Source: Riptortus pedestris (taxonomy: Eukaryota; Arthropoda; Insecta; Hemiptera; Alydidae). From it: a DNA stretch of 64,000 nt. This document shows, one piece after another, positions 12,170-23,500 of this stretch. The stretch's first letter is position 1; every line of letters starts with the position of its first letter. The position numbers and the translations under genes were made by a program. The stretch covers positions 252,771,001-252,835,000 of the forward strand of contig CM032228.1 in assembly GCA_019009955.1 (NCBI GenBank). Reading direction: 5' to 3'. The notes beneath the pieces were generated by a model. The model searched no databases and had not been told where the DNA came from. It saw only the letters and a program-made list of their open reading frames with translations.

Positions 12170-12965
12170 CCAAGTTTTGTTTAATTCGGTTGTTTTTTGA
12201 GCCCAATAAATTGTGGACTTCCGCTATATCTCATTTATAATTCGATATACGAAAAAATGTATAAAACAAAAATTACTCTAAATAACCACGCAAACAACTA
12301 TTGTTATGTGCACGTTTGCCAGAAAAAACAAATAGAGAATGAAATATCGCGAATTTTTATTACATGCTTCCTTTATAATCCCCCCCCCCCTCCCGTTTGA
12401 ACCTAAAGATTTTAATATAGCTTATAATCATGGAAGAATTAATGATCATTCACATACCAAGTTTTGTTAAGTTGGGTTCAAGCATTAGTGCCCAATAAAA
12501 TAGTTGGCTTCCCCATTAGTTTTTATTGTATATCACGTTTATACTTTGTTATATGACAAAAGTGAGTATAATAAAAGTTACTCAAAATAACAAAATAAAC
12601 AACTTTTTTCATATGCAGATTTGCAGAAAGATTAATAGGAAACGAAATAACGCGATTTTATTTTCAGGCATTCCTTACAACCCCCACTCCTGCTCATCCA
12701 TAGGAATGTTGATACAGCTTTCAATCATGGACATGTTAGTACTAACATACATGCCTAGTTTTGTTTAGTTCAATTGATGTCTTTTGTGCCAAAAAAAATT
12801 GTTGACCCCCGCTGTAGTTATTAGCGAATAACTCATTTATACTTCGGTATACAACAAAAGTATATATAACAAACATTACTCTAAATAACAAAATAAACAA
12901 CATTTACTATGTGCATATTTGCCAAAAAAGCAATACGAAACGAAATATCGCTATTTTTAATTTGT
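12170..12965 (-). repeat. Helitron minisatellite units, reverse orientation
   Basis: About two and a half copies of the ~330-bp Helitron-associated unit, recognised by CTCTAAATAACAAAATAAAC, the TATACGAAAAAA block and the CCCCCACTCCTG block. It is probably a continuation of the reverse Helitron fragment upstream, interrupted by the 73-bp minisatellite. Confidence 0.7.
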
Positions 12966-12967
12966 TT

Positions 12968-13030
12968 AAAAGAAGTACGGATGCTGTGTAAACCGAGCAG
13001 ATTTCCCACGTACCGGATATGCTACTGATC
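12968..13030 (-). mobile_element. HINE 3'-end fragment
   Basis: A short diverged piece containing GAGCAGATTTCCCACGT, the reverse of the HINE 3' subterminal repeat, preceded by a degenerate GGATGCTGTGTAAAC. Confidence 0.5.
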
Positions 13031-14280
13031 TGCCACCATATATTCCCTATTTTCCTCAGAATGAGAAGCCATTATTAACAGGTCTTTAAATTTAAGCGGA
13101 CATGAAATGTTTACTGACTCTGGGGATCAAAATTAAAATCGCCTTAGTAGGAATGAGCTTTACGCAAGACTGAAACACTAACAGAAAGCCAAATAACTCA
13201 GAAAATTGAGATAGAGAAACAATGTAAATAAAAAGACTAGTTGGTTTAAAATTCAATTTTTAAATAATATTGCTTATACATTTTTACATTCGGCTCATAA
13301 AAGTATGACATTTCTAAAATTATCTTCCCACACTAAAAATAAGAGTTTCTTTCTTTTTCTCATCATTTACAATACAGAATACTTACAAAGGTATTTGAGG
13401 GATATAAGATTATTGGTTACAGAGAAATAACCAACCATTATGGTTATGGATAGATATTAGTTAATTATAGGATCGCCACTGGTTATTGAAATATTTATTT
13501 TTATTCTAGAAATTGCAATTGTCAATAGCTTTATACTGTACAAGTGGAGAGTTATTCAAACCAAGCTATCACAGATTTCCTCAAAAATTGATCATTGAAA
13601 GAAGAATGATTACGCAACTTTACAAAGAACTTCAGTACCCAAAATTTATAAACCTTCGGAGCAAAAAGAGAGGAAGATGCTATGTCTGCTCAAAAAACAG
13701 GAAAGGAAGATAATCTTGCTTCTATTTCAAAATTGAGTTATTTTGAAATGTTGTTTGTACCGTATAAAGTTAGTTTATGGTCACGTGATTAAAAAAAAAA
13801 TAATACAAAATAAGTCTAAAATTAATAAATACTATTTATTATTACTTACTATCTGCTGGGAAGAGGGAGTGCTGCATAATTATATTTTGGGATCATCAAA
13901 CATCTTAAGAAGTTCGGTGACTATAATGACATGAAAGAGCAACTCTTGATAAAACCCAATGGTTGAATAATTCTATGAAGAGCATCACATTTCAGTCACT
14001 GTTGATTTTTTTGGTATTAAAAGCGCCCAGCAGCAAACCCGAGCTACTACAAATAAATGCTAAAATAGTCCTAAAACATTTTTGCATTCTAAGGTTAGTC
14101 CTTTTTCATTTATATGGCACATTTACGAAACTAGTCAAAATGAGTTCAGGGAGGGTCAATATGGATAGTTCCCATGAAATCTGTAACCCCAAAAATTGTT
14201 GCTATTACAATACTTCTTTTAGTTTGTACAAGTAAGTAAAAAGTGATTCATTGACTTAATAGTCCATGAAAGGTGAAAGT
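13031..14280. other. Region with short unassigned ORFs
   Basis: AT-rich sequence. An ORF at 13,513-13,713 ends RGRCYVCSKNRKGR, which loosely recalls the start of a piggyBac-type cysteine-rich C-terminus, but the remaining cysteines are not found downstream. Two further short ORFs (13,743-13,934 and 13,963-14,235) resemble nothing I know. I call no gene. Confidence 0.3.
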
Positions 14281-16128
14281 ATGCGACAGGGCTTTTGTTG
14301 GGAGGGTCTAGTGGTCAGCTAGCACACTTCCTGCCAAACCAGCCAGACCCAAATGTAGCTGTGCCTTTATTCAAGTGTTCCTGCAAGTATGCGACAGGGC
14401 TTTTGCTGGGAGGGTCTAGTGGTCGGCTGGCACACTTCCTGCCAAACCAGCCAGACCCAAATGTAGCTGTGCCTTTATTCAAGTGTTCCTGCCAATATGC
14501 GACAGGGCTTTTGCTGGGAGGGTCTAGTGGTCGGCTGGTACACTTCCTGCCAAACCAGCCAGACCCAAATGTAGCTGTGCCTTTATTCAAGTGTTCCTGC
14601 CAGTATGCGACAGGGCTTTTGCTGGGAGGGTCTAGTGGTCGGCTGGCACACTTCCTGCCAAACCAGCCAGACCCAAATGTAGCTGTGCCTTTATTCAAGT
14701 GTTCCTGCCAGTATGCGACAGGGCTTTTGCTGGGAGGGTCTAGTGGTCGGCTGGTACACTTCCTGCCAAACCAGCCAGACCCAAATGTAGCTGTGCCTTT
14801 ATTCAAGTGTTCCTGCCAGTGTTCGTCAGGGCGTCGGCTGGGGGGGTCGAGTCGTCGGCTGGCGCGCTTCCTGCGGGACCAGCCAGACCGAAATGTAGCT
14901 GTGCCTTTATTCAAGTGTTCCTGCCAGTATGCGACAGGGCTTATGCTGGGAGGGTCTAGTGGTCAGCTGGCACACTTCCTGCCAAACCAACCAGACCCAA
15001 ATGTAGCTGTGCCTTTATTCAAGTGTTGCTGCCACTATGCGACAGGGCTTTTGCTGGGAGGGTCTAGTGGTCGGCTGGCACACTTCCTGCCAAACCAGCC
15101 AGACCCAAATGTAGCTGTGCCTTTATTCAAGTGTTCCTGCCAATATGCGACAGGGCTTTTGCTGGGAGGGTCTAGTGGTCAGCTAGCACACTTCCTGCCA
15201 AACCAGCCAGACCCAAATGTAGCTGTGCCTTTATTCAAGTGTTCCTGCCAATATGCGACAGGGCTTTTGCTGGGAGGGTCTAGTGGTCAGCTAGCACACT
15301 TCCTGCCAAACCAGCCAGACCCAAATGTAGCTGTGCCTTTATTCAAGTGTTCCTGCCAGTATGCGACAGGGCTTTTGCTGGGAGGGTCTAGTGGTCGGCT
15401 GGCACACTTCCTGCCAAACCAGCCAGACCCAAATGCCGCTATGTCTTTATTCAAGTGTTCCTGCCAGTATGCGACAGGGCTTTTGCTGGAAGGGTCTAGT
15501 GGTCAGCTGGCACACTTCCTGCCAAACCAGCCAGACCCAAATGCCGCTATGCCTTTATTCAAGTGTTCCTGCCAGTATGCGACAGGGCTTTTGCTGGAAG
15601 GGTCTAGTGGTCGACTGGCACACTTCCTGCCAAACCAGCCAGACCCAAATGCCGCTATGCCTTTATTCAAGTGTTCCTGCCAGTATGCGACAGGGCTTTT
15701 GCTGGAAGGGTCTAGTGGTCGACTGGCACACTTCCTGCCAAACCTGCCAGACCCAAATGTAGCTATGTCTTTATTCAAGTGTTCCTGCCAGTATGTGACA
15801 GGGCTTTTGCTGGGAGGGTCTAGTGGTCGGCTGGCACACTTCCTGCCAAACCAGCCAGACCCAAATGTAGCTGTGCCTTTATTCAAGTGTTCCTGCCAGT
15901 ATGCGACAGGGCTTTTGCTGGGAGGGTCTAGTGGTCGGCTGGCACACTTCCTGCCAAACCTGCCAGACCCAAATGTAGGTGTGCCTTTATGCAAGTGTTC
16001 CTGCCAGTATGCAACAGGGCTTTTGCTGGGAGGGTCTAGTGGTCAGCTGGCTCATTTTCTGCCAAACCAGCCAGACCCAAATGTCGCTATGTCTTTATTC
16101 AAGTGTTCCTGCCAGTATGAAACTATTA
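14279..16128. repeat. 108-bp minisatellite, about 17 units, open on both strands
   Basis: Seventeen tandem 108-bp units starting ATGCGACAGGGCTTTTG. The period is 36 codons and the unit lacks stops in several frames, so one plus-strand frame stays open for 613 codons with a 36-residue repeat (segments such as LAHFLPNQPDPNVAVPLFKC). Overlapping open frames also run on the minus strand. Most between-unit differences change the amino acid (VAVP to AAMP to VAMS), which does not suggest purifying selection. One unit (about 14,818-14,926) is strongly diverged and GC-richer. I see no promoter or splice evidence. It is a minisatellite first and a gene only speculatively. Confidence 0.85.
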
Positions 16129-16405
16129 GCAAGTAATGTTAGTAAATACTCTACTGAACAGTCCATCTAAGAAACTAATTTGATGTCTTTATTTTAGGAT
16201 GTTGATAATTCCATTTATTATTTTTTGGAGATAGGTAAAAACAATATCCATTAAAATATATTAGGAAAACAAATTTATTTCTTAGGCCATTACATTACTT
16301 TTTATAAATAAAACCCATTTTATAGTTCTCAATAAGAAACTCTAAATTATGGAAAAATAGACAACTTTTCTCATTTTGTAAATGTATTCCTTCTACAAAT
16401 AACTA

Positions 16406-17756
16406 CAGGGTGGCGCAAAAAGAATGGTCACATTTTAAATGAATATAACTTTATTGATTTTCAACATAATTATTACCTAGTTTACATGTTTGACTTTGTT
16501 TACTTCTACAATTTCAGAAAATAAGTACTGTACTGTGTTACTAACTCAAGTTTATGTATGGAAAATAACTTCCGTAAGATGTTGTCCATCTTCATTTATA
16601 CACATCAGGAGCCTTTCTTCAAAGTTCTCCGTCACCTTCACGATGGATTCCTCTTCAATCAGTGAAATTTCCTCGCGAATGGCTTCCTTTAGTTCAATCA
16701 GGTTTCAGGGTTTGCCTACATACACCTTGGATTTCAGATATTTCCAGAGATAAAAATCACACATTGACAGATCCGGTGATCTGGCGGGCCAATGGACGTA
16801 CCAAAGCGTGAGATGACGTGGCCGCGGAACATGCGTTTCACAACATTCATCGAGTTGTTTGCGGTATGGGCTATTGTGCCATCCTGTTGAAACCATATTC
16901 GTGTAGTGTCCACATTTAACTCGCGTAATGTTGACGCTAAGAAGTTACGGAGCATGTTGACGAAGCGCACTGAATTCACAGTCACAATTGTGTCGTTCTC
17001 TTCAAAGAAATAAGGTCCAATAATCCCTAATTTTGATATCCCGCACCAAACTGACACTTTGGCACTGTGTAGAGGCTTCTGGTGTAACTGTCTGGGATTA
17101 TCGGCCGCCCAATATCTGAAGTTTTGTTTGTTGACATAGCCGTCTAAATGAAAATGAGCCTCATCTGACATCATTAGCACGATATTGTCCCCCGAGTACA
17201 AAACGTCCAGCATTTGTTCACAGAAACGTTGGCTGTCCTCAAAATCTCGTTCGTGAAGTTTTTGAGTAATCATAATTTTGTACGGGTGGAACCTCAACTC
17301 ACGCTGTAGAATACGCTGTAACGAACGGCGAATAATGCCTAAAGCTGGAGCACGCCGCCTGGTGGATCGACGGGGACTTTGAAGCACTGGTGCTCTGACA
17401 TTCTCCACTTTCTGGAGTAACTGCTGTACGAGGATGCCCAGTTGATTTGCTACTCACTACGGACCCTGTAGCCCGAAAAGCAGTGACCCATCGCAATAAT
17501 GTTCTGCGATCAGGAATTGGTCCAAAACGTGCTACATTAAAATGTTGCCGAAACACCCGCTGCACTGTGATGGATGAGTTGTTGTTTCTAAAAAACTGCT
17601 CCACAGCAAAAACACGATGCTCAACCGTCCACTGCGCCATTTCACGGCAAACTGAATGCTATGGCCGACGTACTGATGGCCGTTGAAGGTCACTCTCCCA
17701 CTCCCTCTTCTACAACTACACAGTTCAAATCCGACTATTCTTTTTGCGCTACCCAG
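16406..17756 (-). mobile_element. Tc1/mariner-superfamily transposon
   Basis: Terminal inverted repeats start CAGGGTGGCGCAAAAAGAAT on the left and, read inward from the right, CTGGGTAGCGCAAAAAGAAT. Both are flanked by TA (16,404-16,405 and 17,757-17,758), the expected target duplication. Length is 1,351 bp. The interior encodes a broken transposase on the minus strand. Confidence 0.9.
16552..17640 (-). pseudogene. Frameshifted DDE transposase (Tc1/mariner superfamily)
   Basis: The reading frame starts at ATG 17,638-17,640 (MAQWTVEHRVFAVEQFF) with a helix-turn-helix region. It then needs frame changes near 17,350-17,400, near 16,850 and at about 16,705 to reach a C-terminus ending EVIFHT at 16,552. 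Catalytic-region motifs survive: SDEAHFHLDG, WFQQDG and PARSPDLSMCDFYLW, which contain the three acidic residues expected of the family. The multiple frameshifts mean it cannot make an active protein. The architecture (N-terminal DUF4817-like segment followed by DDE_3) is common in insect genomes. Confidence 0.9.
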
Positions 17757-17954
17757 TACTACATAATTAGTTCAAAATAAATTAATTCTAAGAACATTTT
17801 TTAGATTCGTTCCATTTATTTATTGATTTATTTTATTTTTACTTTCAGGACCCAATCCTTTCCCCGTAGACTTTTTTCAAAAATAATTTTGTTGACTACA
17901 ATTTATATGTTGCAGCATTTTTCAATAAAATGTGCTGTTTCTGAAATACATACA

Positions 17955-18400
17955 ATACGTGGGGGTTATAATGGAGGTATGAAATTGAAAAGAAGGATAT
18001 TTCGCTTCCTATTGGTTTTTCGGCAAATATGCACATAACAACAGTTGTTTATTTTATTATTTGGAGTAACTTTTGATGTATTCACTTTTGTCGTATACAC
18101 AAATGAGATATACACTAGAAACTAAAGCGAGAGTAGACAATTTTATTGGGCACTAATGATTGAACCAAACCAAACAAAACTCGGTACGTGAATTAGCACT
18201 AACTCCTCAATAATAATAAGCTATACCAGTTTTTCTAGAGATAAGCAGGAGTGGTGGTTGTAATGGAGCCCTGAAATTAAAAATAGGGATATTTCGTATC
18301 CTATTGGTTTCTCAGGAAATATGCACATGATAACAGTTGTTTACTTTGTTATTTAGAGTATCTTTTGTTTTACATATTTTTTCGTATAACAATGTATTAA
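17955..18400 (+). repeat. Helitron minisatellite units, forward
   Basis: Almost one and a half copies of the ~330-bp unit (ATTTCGCTTCCTATTGG, GTTGTTTATTTTATTATT, CGTATACACAAATGAG). No Helitron end lies nearby. Confidence 0.65.
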
Positions 18401-18539
18401 GCAAGTATTTTGCATAAAATTATTGATATGCTACTCATTTATTTCCAATAAGTACTACCAGGTTCCTCACCTGGATAAATTAATTAAATCTATGTTACTA
18501 TTTTATCCTTAATAATTCAAATCTATGTTATTTGATCCC

Positions 18540-19100
18540 CCCCTCCTAATTCTCTTCTCCCAAACATTAATTAATGAGAAATGGCAGTTTGCCATTAGTG
18601 TATTTAATACTTTATTTATTTAAAACGTGAAAATTATTTGAACAAACAGTTTTAGTATTGTGAAGCTAAAGTAATCAGATTTGATAATATAATTTGAGGT
18701 ATTACAGGATTGAGATACCAAATGAGTGGTAGGTTTGCACCACTGAGCCTAGGGAGGTGTCGGGATACTCCCTTTGTCCTTTCAGTTCTGCCGACTTCAT
18801 ATTGGTCTATGTTTACATGTTACTTGATGCATATACTTTTAGCAATGTAGTGTTATTCTCAGGAATGTGAATTTGTTTGTCATGAATAAATAATTTAAAA
18901 GGATGAACGCTGGGAAGGTGCATCCAGTTACTTCTGGTATTTATTAACTCTGCTCTGTTAATATATGATATACTTTACTGAACACACTATGTACCAATAT
19001 TAATCTACAGTTTACAATCAAGACTTATAAAAGAGTATTTTTAATAGCGGTTATGATGTGCCTAAAACAGCTGTAACCGTTGGGCTTTGTACCGCATCTG
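18540..19100. repeat. Left arm of inverted repeat enclosing the zinc-finger exon
   Basis: Reverse complement of about 20,621-21,175, matched over roughly 550 bp by eye: CCAAACATTAATT at the outer end, TCTGCCGACTTCATATTGGT in the middle and TTTGTACCGCATC at the inner end. The spacer of about 1.5 kb contains the zinc-finger terminal exon. It lies in the 3' flank of that exon. Confidence 0.85.
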
Positions 19101-19250
19101 GGTCTAACTTAGGTGAAGTTTCCCCGTCCACTGTAAAAATGTCAAAAAAATCTGAATTGGACATGAAAAAAAAAATGTACTACTCACGCAGTGTATAGAT
19201 CACGTCGGGGTCACCAATTTTGTTGACTGAGGGCAAAATAATTAGTCCCG

Positions 19251-19355
19251 TTAACTCTTAACTTGAATATTAAAAACAATAACATTATTGTGATTAGTAA
19301 TTATATGTCTCTTCAAAGCACAAGCTTCAACAATAGCATAATCGCACTGAGGACA
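19251..19355 (-). pseudogene. Remnant eighth zinc finger beyond the stop
   Basis: Directly after the TAA the same frame reads CPQCDYAIVEACALKRHI then TNH, a complete C2H2 finger, ending at another TAA (19,251-19,253). Compared with its neighbours, the TAA replaces the GAA codon in the linker, so a single nonsense change would explain the truncation. It may be translated only by readthrough. Confidence 0.65.
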
Positions 19356-20152
19356 TTATTGTGGCTTTTTGTTAGTGTGCTTTGCAATTATGTGCTTCGT
19401 CAAGCAGGAAACACGTACAGTCCTGTAAGGACAATGGGGGCATTCTTGTGGCTTTTCGTTAGTATGCTTTGCAATTATGTGCATCTTCAAGCAGGAAAAA
19501 TGTACAGTCCTGAAAGGACATTCAGGGCATATTTGTGGCTTTTCGTTGGTGTGTTTTGCTATTATGTGCCTCTTTAAGTTGCAAGCATGCACAGTCGTAT
19601 AAGGGCATTGAGGGCATATTTGTGGCTTTTCGTTGGTATGCTTTGCAATTATGTGGCAATTCAAGCTGAAACCATATGCAGTCCTGAAGGAACAATGAGG
19701 GCATTGTTGAGGTCTTTCATTGGTGTGTTTTGCAATGATGTGCCTCTTCATGCTGGAAGCAAACACAGACCTGAAAGAACAGTGAGGGCATTTTTCTGGC
19801 TTCTCAGATGTATGCTTAGACATTATATGCCTCTTTAAGTCGGATGGCTGGAGAGTAGTGAATTCACATTGGGGACATTTTTTTGGCTTCTCGCGTGTAT
19901 GTTTAGTCATTATGTGGTAATTTAGGCTGGTACTAACAGTAATATAATCACAGTGAGGACATTTTTGGTGTATGCGATTTGTATGTTTGGAAATTAAGTT
20001 TTTCTTTAAGTGGATAGATTGTGCAGTAAGCCCAGTAGATGAAGATGAGTTGTTCTTTGGTGTGGACAATGCTCCAGTAATCCTGCTACAGGTTGCTGCC
20101 GAAGTGCAGAGAGTCCCAGCACAGTTCCAATCATTCCCGATCAGTGAAGACT
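19356..20152 (-). CDS. Terminal exon with seven C2H2 zinc fingers
   Basis: The acceptor TATGTTTAG ends at 20,153 and the frame opens E-SSLIGNDWNC. A serine-rich linker follows, then seven tandem fingers of form CPxC-X12-H-X4-H with linkers such as THTNEKP-like KHTNEKPQ. The first finger has only 11 residues in the loop. Putative contact residues differ between fingers (for example Q,S,D,R in finger 2 and H,C,N,R in finger 5). The TAA at 19,356-19,358 falls where the next finger's Glu codon would be, and an eighth finger continues in frame beyond it. An upstream frame through the CA/TA microsatellite (to 20,381) is not part of the gene. Confidence 0.8.
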
Positions 20153-20214
20153 CTAAACATAATTGTAGGATTAAAGTTAGAACAGCCTTTATGAATTCTT
20201 CTTTAAATACACAA

Positions 20215-20298
<84 letters not shown>

Positions 20299-20516
20299 GC
20301 TACGTTACAGTGATCAGTAGTTAAGTATTCATTTGAGGTTGAATGATGATTGTATTTTTTTGGCAAGGCTTTACTTTGCACAATATTTTGACATTTTCTC
20401 GTACCAGTGTTTAGGGTTTACACCCGTTGATGCTGTGGATTTTAATAATAAAATTATTTGTTATATAAGGCTTCACAGTCCTCAATATTTTCATATTTCC
20501 CGTCTTCTGTAGATGT

Positions 20517-20549
<33 letters not shown>

Positions 20550-23500
20550 ACGTAATGGAAAATATAATACATAATCATAGAATGTATTGTCTTCCAAACC
20601 ATGTATGAATAAAAGTTATTGATGCGGTACAAAACCCAACGGTGACAGCTGATTTAGATACGTCATAACCGCTAATTAAAATACTCTTTTGAAAGTCTTG
20701 TAAACTGTATATTCATATTTTTACAAAGTGTGTTCAGTAAAGTATATCATATATTAACGGAGCAGAGTTAATAAATACCAGAAGTAACGGCATGCACCTC
20801 CCAAGCATTCATCCCTTTAAATTATTTATTTATGATAATTAACAAATTCACATTCCTGAGAATGTACTACATTGCTAGAAGTATAAGCATCATTAACATA
20901 GACCAATATGAAGTCGGCAGAACTGAGAAGACAAAAGAAGAATCCCCACTCCTCCCTAGGCTCAGTGGTGCCAACCTACTACTCATTTAGGATATCAATC
21001 GTATAATACATTAAATTATATTAACAAATCAGATTACATTATCTTCATAACACTAAAACTGTTTGTTGAAATAATTATCATGTTTTAATTAAATAAAGTA
21101 TTAAATACACACAAGGCGAAAGTGGATTTTCTCATGAATTAATGTTTGGAAGAAGGGAAGGAAGGGGAGAGAAGTATACATAACTGGGTGCAATCTGTTT
21201 GCACACACGCATGCACGCATACACACGTCAGAATTTTTAGCTGGAGTTAAAGCATTTACTTTAATAAGAATTATCAATTTTAAAATGTAAAACTTTTAAA
21301 TTAGTGAGGAAATGCTAATATCTCTTGAATGTTGGAGTATTAAGGAAATGTGGGCTACATACAGTAAGTCTGTTGTGTAATTCATGGAGAATCTTTAAAA
21401 TGTCATGTCTTTTGCAGTCTGTACGTGTTATATTTTAAGCACAGCATTAAATACCTTACATAAATAAATAATTTCATTGATCCTTCAATAAATAATTGAT
21501 TTATCCTTCGCATTCTGGGCCTAATACTTTTTTAAACATTCTTCATATTTTATGGGAAGGGTCTCCAATAAAAAAATGTTTTCTCAGTGAAAACTTTATT
21601 GAAACTGCCCTACAAGTTACATGGCTTGCTTGCCTCCTCTTCATGGATTATCCATTTCTGAAGTGCTCGTTTCCTTTTTACATTCGTTGTGACTGTCCTC
21701 ACTGAGCAGGTGGTTGATACTCAACAGTATATATAATATAGTACCCTTGACAAAATATGAAGAATAAATAAATTTATAGAATCAAAGAAGTAAACTAAGG
21801 TGTTCTTATCTCCTTTACATAAAATAAAATATTTAAAAAATTTCTGTTGAGGTAGGATTGATTTATTTATACTCATAACTGATTTAAATACGTCATTTTT
21901 CATTGACTATATAAAATTTATATTTTGAGCATGGACCGAGACTGATATACGAAGACCTGATAAATAGATGTACAAAAATCATACTCCATTTTTAAAATGA
22001 TCTAGGGATACATGAAAAAGAATTTAGAATTTTCAGAGACATAGAAAAGTAGATGCAATAGACCGAGAAGTTAGTATATTCCAATACTTTATAACAAACC
22101 ACCAATGATGCACAATGCACCAATTCTATGAGATATATGCACTCAATTGTGCAACAAATCTTTAATATATCAGTGCCGTTCACTGTAGAAGATTAATTCA
22201 TTAATCTAATTAAGTATGCCCAATTTTCTACGGACTTATTAAAAACCAATCAATATTAAATAATTATAACATGTTAATGTAAACTCGTTTACCCTCATCC
22301 ATGGAAATATCTTCTGTACTGTCCTCTTTTTTCACCACAAACGAAAGACTTCCTCTTTCTTCTGTAAAAAGCAGTGAAATAATTTCTAATAAAAGTATTA
22401 GTATTAGTTAATACTGACTGCAATTGTCATTTGCAGCAATCATAGAATGTGGCTATTTACTAAATAGGTTATATTATATACCTTATATATAGAAATATCA
22501 AGTTTATTATTAAACATATTTCTACTATGTAAAACAAAATTCTAAATTTAGGTATACTAAAAATAAATTAATTAATAAAAATCAACAATAATTCATTTCA
22601 TTGGCCATTAACCATTTTCAAGTAGTCATTAATTATTAAAAAACTGTGTAATGATTAATCATTATTTAAAGATTTGGGCATTTCCTCTATAAATACCGTT
22701 CATTGTTTTGTAGCTATTTACATTTGAAGAGTCTAAATATCTACCTTCCGAATAGAGAAATATAATAGAATACATTATTGTTCTTACCCTGGAATTCTTC
22801 AAACGCTATAGGAATATCCAAGGGTGGTTCCTCCTTCACATGGGACGTTGTCTCTCCAATCCCTGCAAACAGACAATGAAGCAAGTTGTACTTCTCGTGG
22901 TTTGGTATAGGCACTTCAGCAGGATGTAACATAGAACTAGTATTTAGTGTATTTGTAGATTTATTTGTATACTGATAATGGCACAAATAATGAATCTAAT
23001 CGCAAACGTGAATGTAACAACTACTCTATAAAATGAGACTGATTACTAAATAGGGAATCAGGAAGTATTTTTATTTTCAGCGGTTGATGAGGGTGATAAA
23101 TCAGGTTAATCAGAAACCCTTTTGTAAGCTGCTCACTAAGCTTAGTGGATCGGCAGAGTTGAGCCCAGTAGCATCTCTATAGGTCCTACGCTCAGACGAT
23201 GGGAATGTAATTCCCGAAAGCGCTAAGCGTTTGAAAAAATAATTTGTGAGGAGCCACAAAAGTGTTTCTGATTAACCTAATGTGAAAGTACTTGCCCGCA
23301 GATATAGAAATATCAAAAGAGAATAACTCTTACTGTTTCACGAAAATATAGTATATCACTTCATTTTCTGAAGCAATTACCAGAATAATTAATTATGAAA
23401 ACGAGTGTAAATACCAAAATGTAAATCTTTCAAATATACTTACTATTAGACATTACACTCACAAAATTACTCTCGTATTCATTTTTAATTACTAATAGTT

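Larger units (their letters stand above)
21985..22990. repeat. Intragenic duplicated segment (partner of 27,640-28,500)
   Basis: Nearly identical by eye to about 27,640-28,260 and, less continuously, 28,270-28,500. It includes exons and surrounding introns. Short deletions distinguish the copies. This is the physical basis of the exon repetition in the zinc-finger gene. Confidence 0.85.

Noticed and set aside
13513..13713. piggyBac transposase C-terminus
   Set aside because: Only one cysteine pair (RCYVCSK) fits; the remaining cysteines and the catalytic domain are absent.
14315..15994. Minus-strand ORFs of 199 and 163 codons
   Set aside because: Shadow frames of the 108-bp repeat.
19263..19838. 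Plus-strand ORFs of 104 and 83 codons
   Set aside because: Antisense shadows of the zinc-finger exon.
20153..20381. Upstream extension of the zinc-finger ORF
   Set aside because: It reads through the CA/TA microsatellite and Helitron sequence; the acceptor at 20,153 gives a phase-compatible start.
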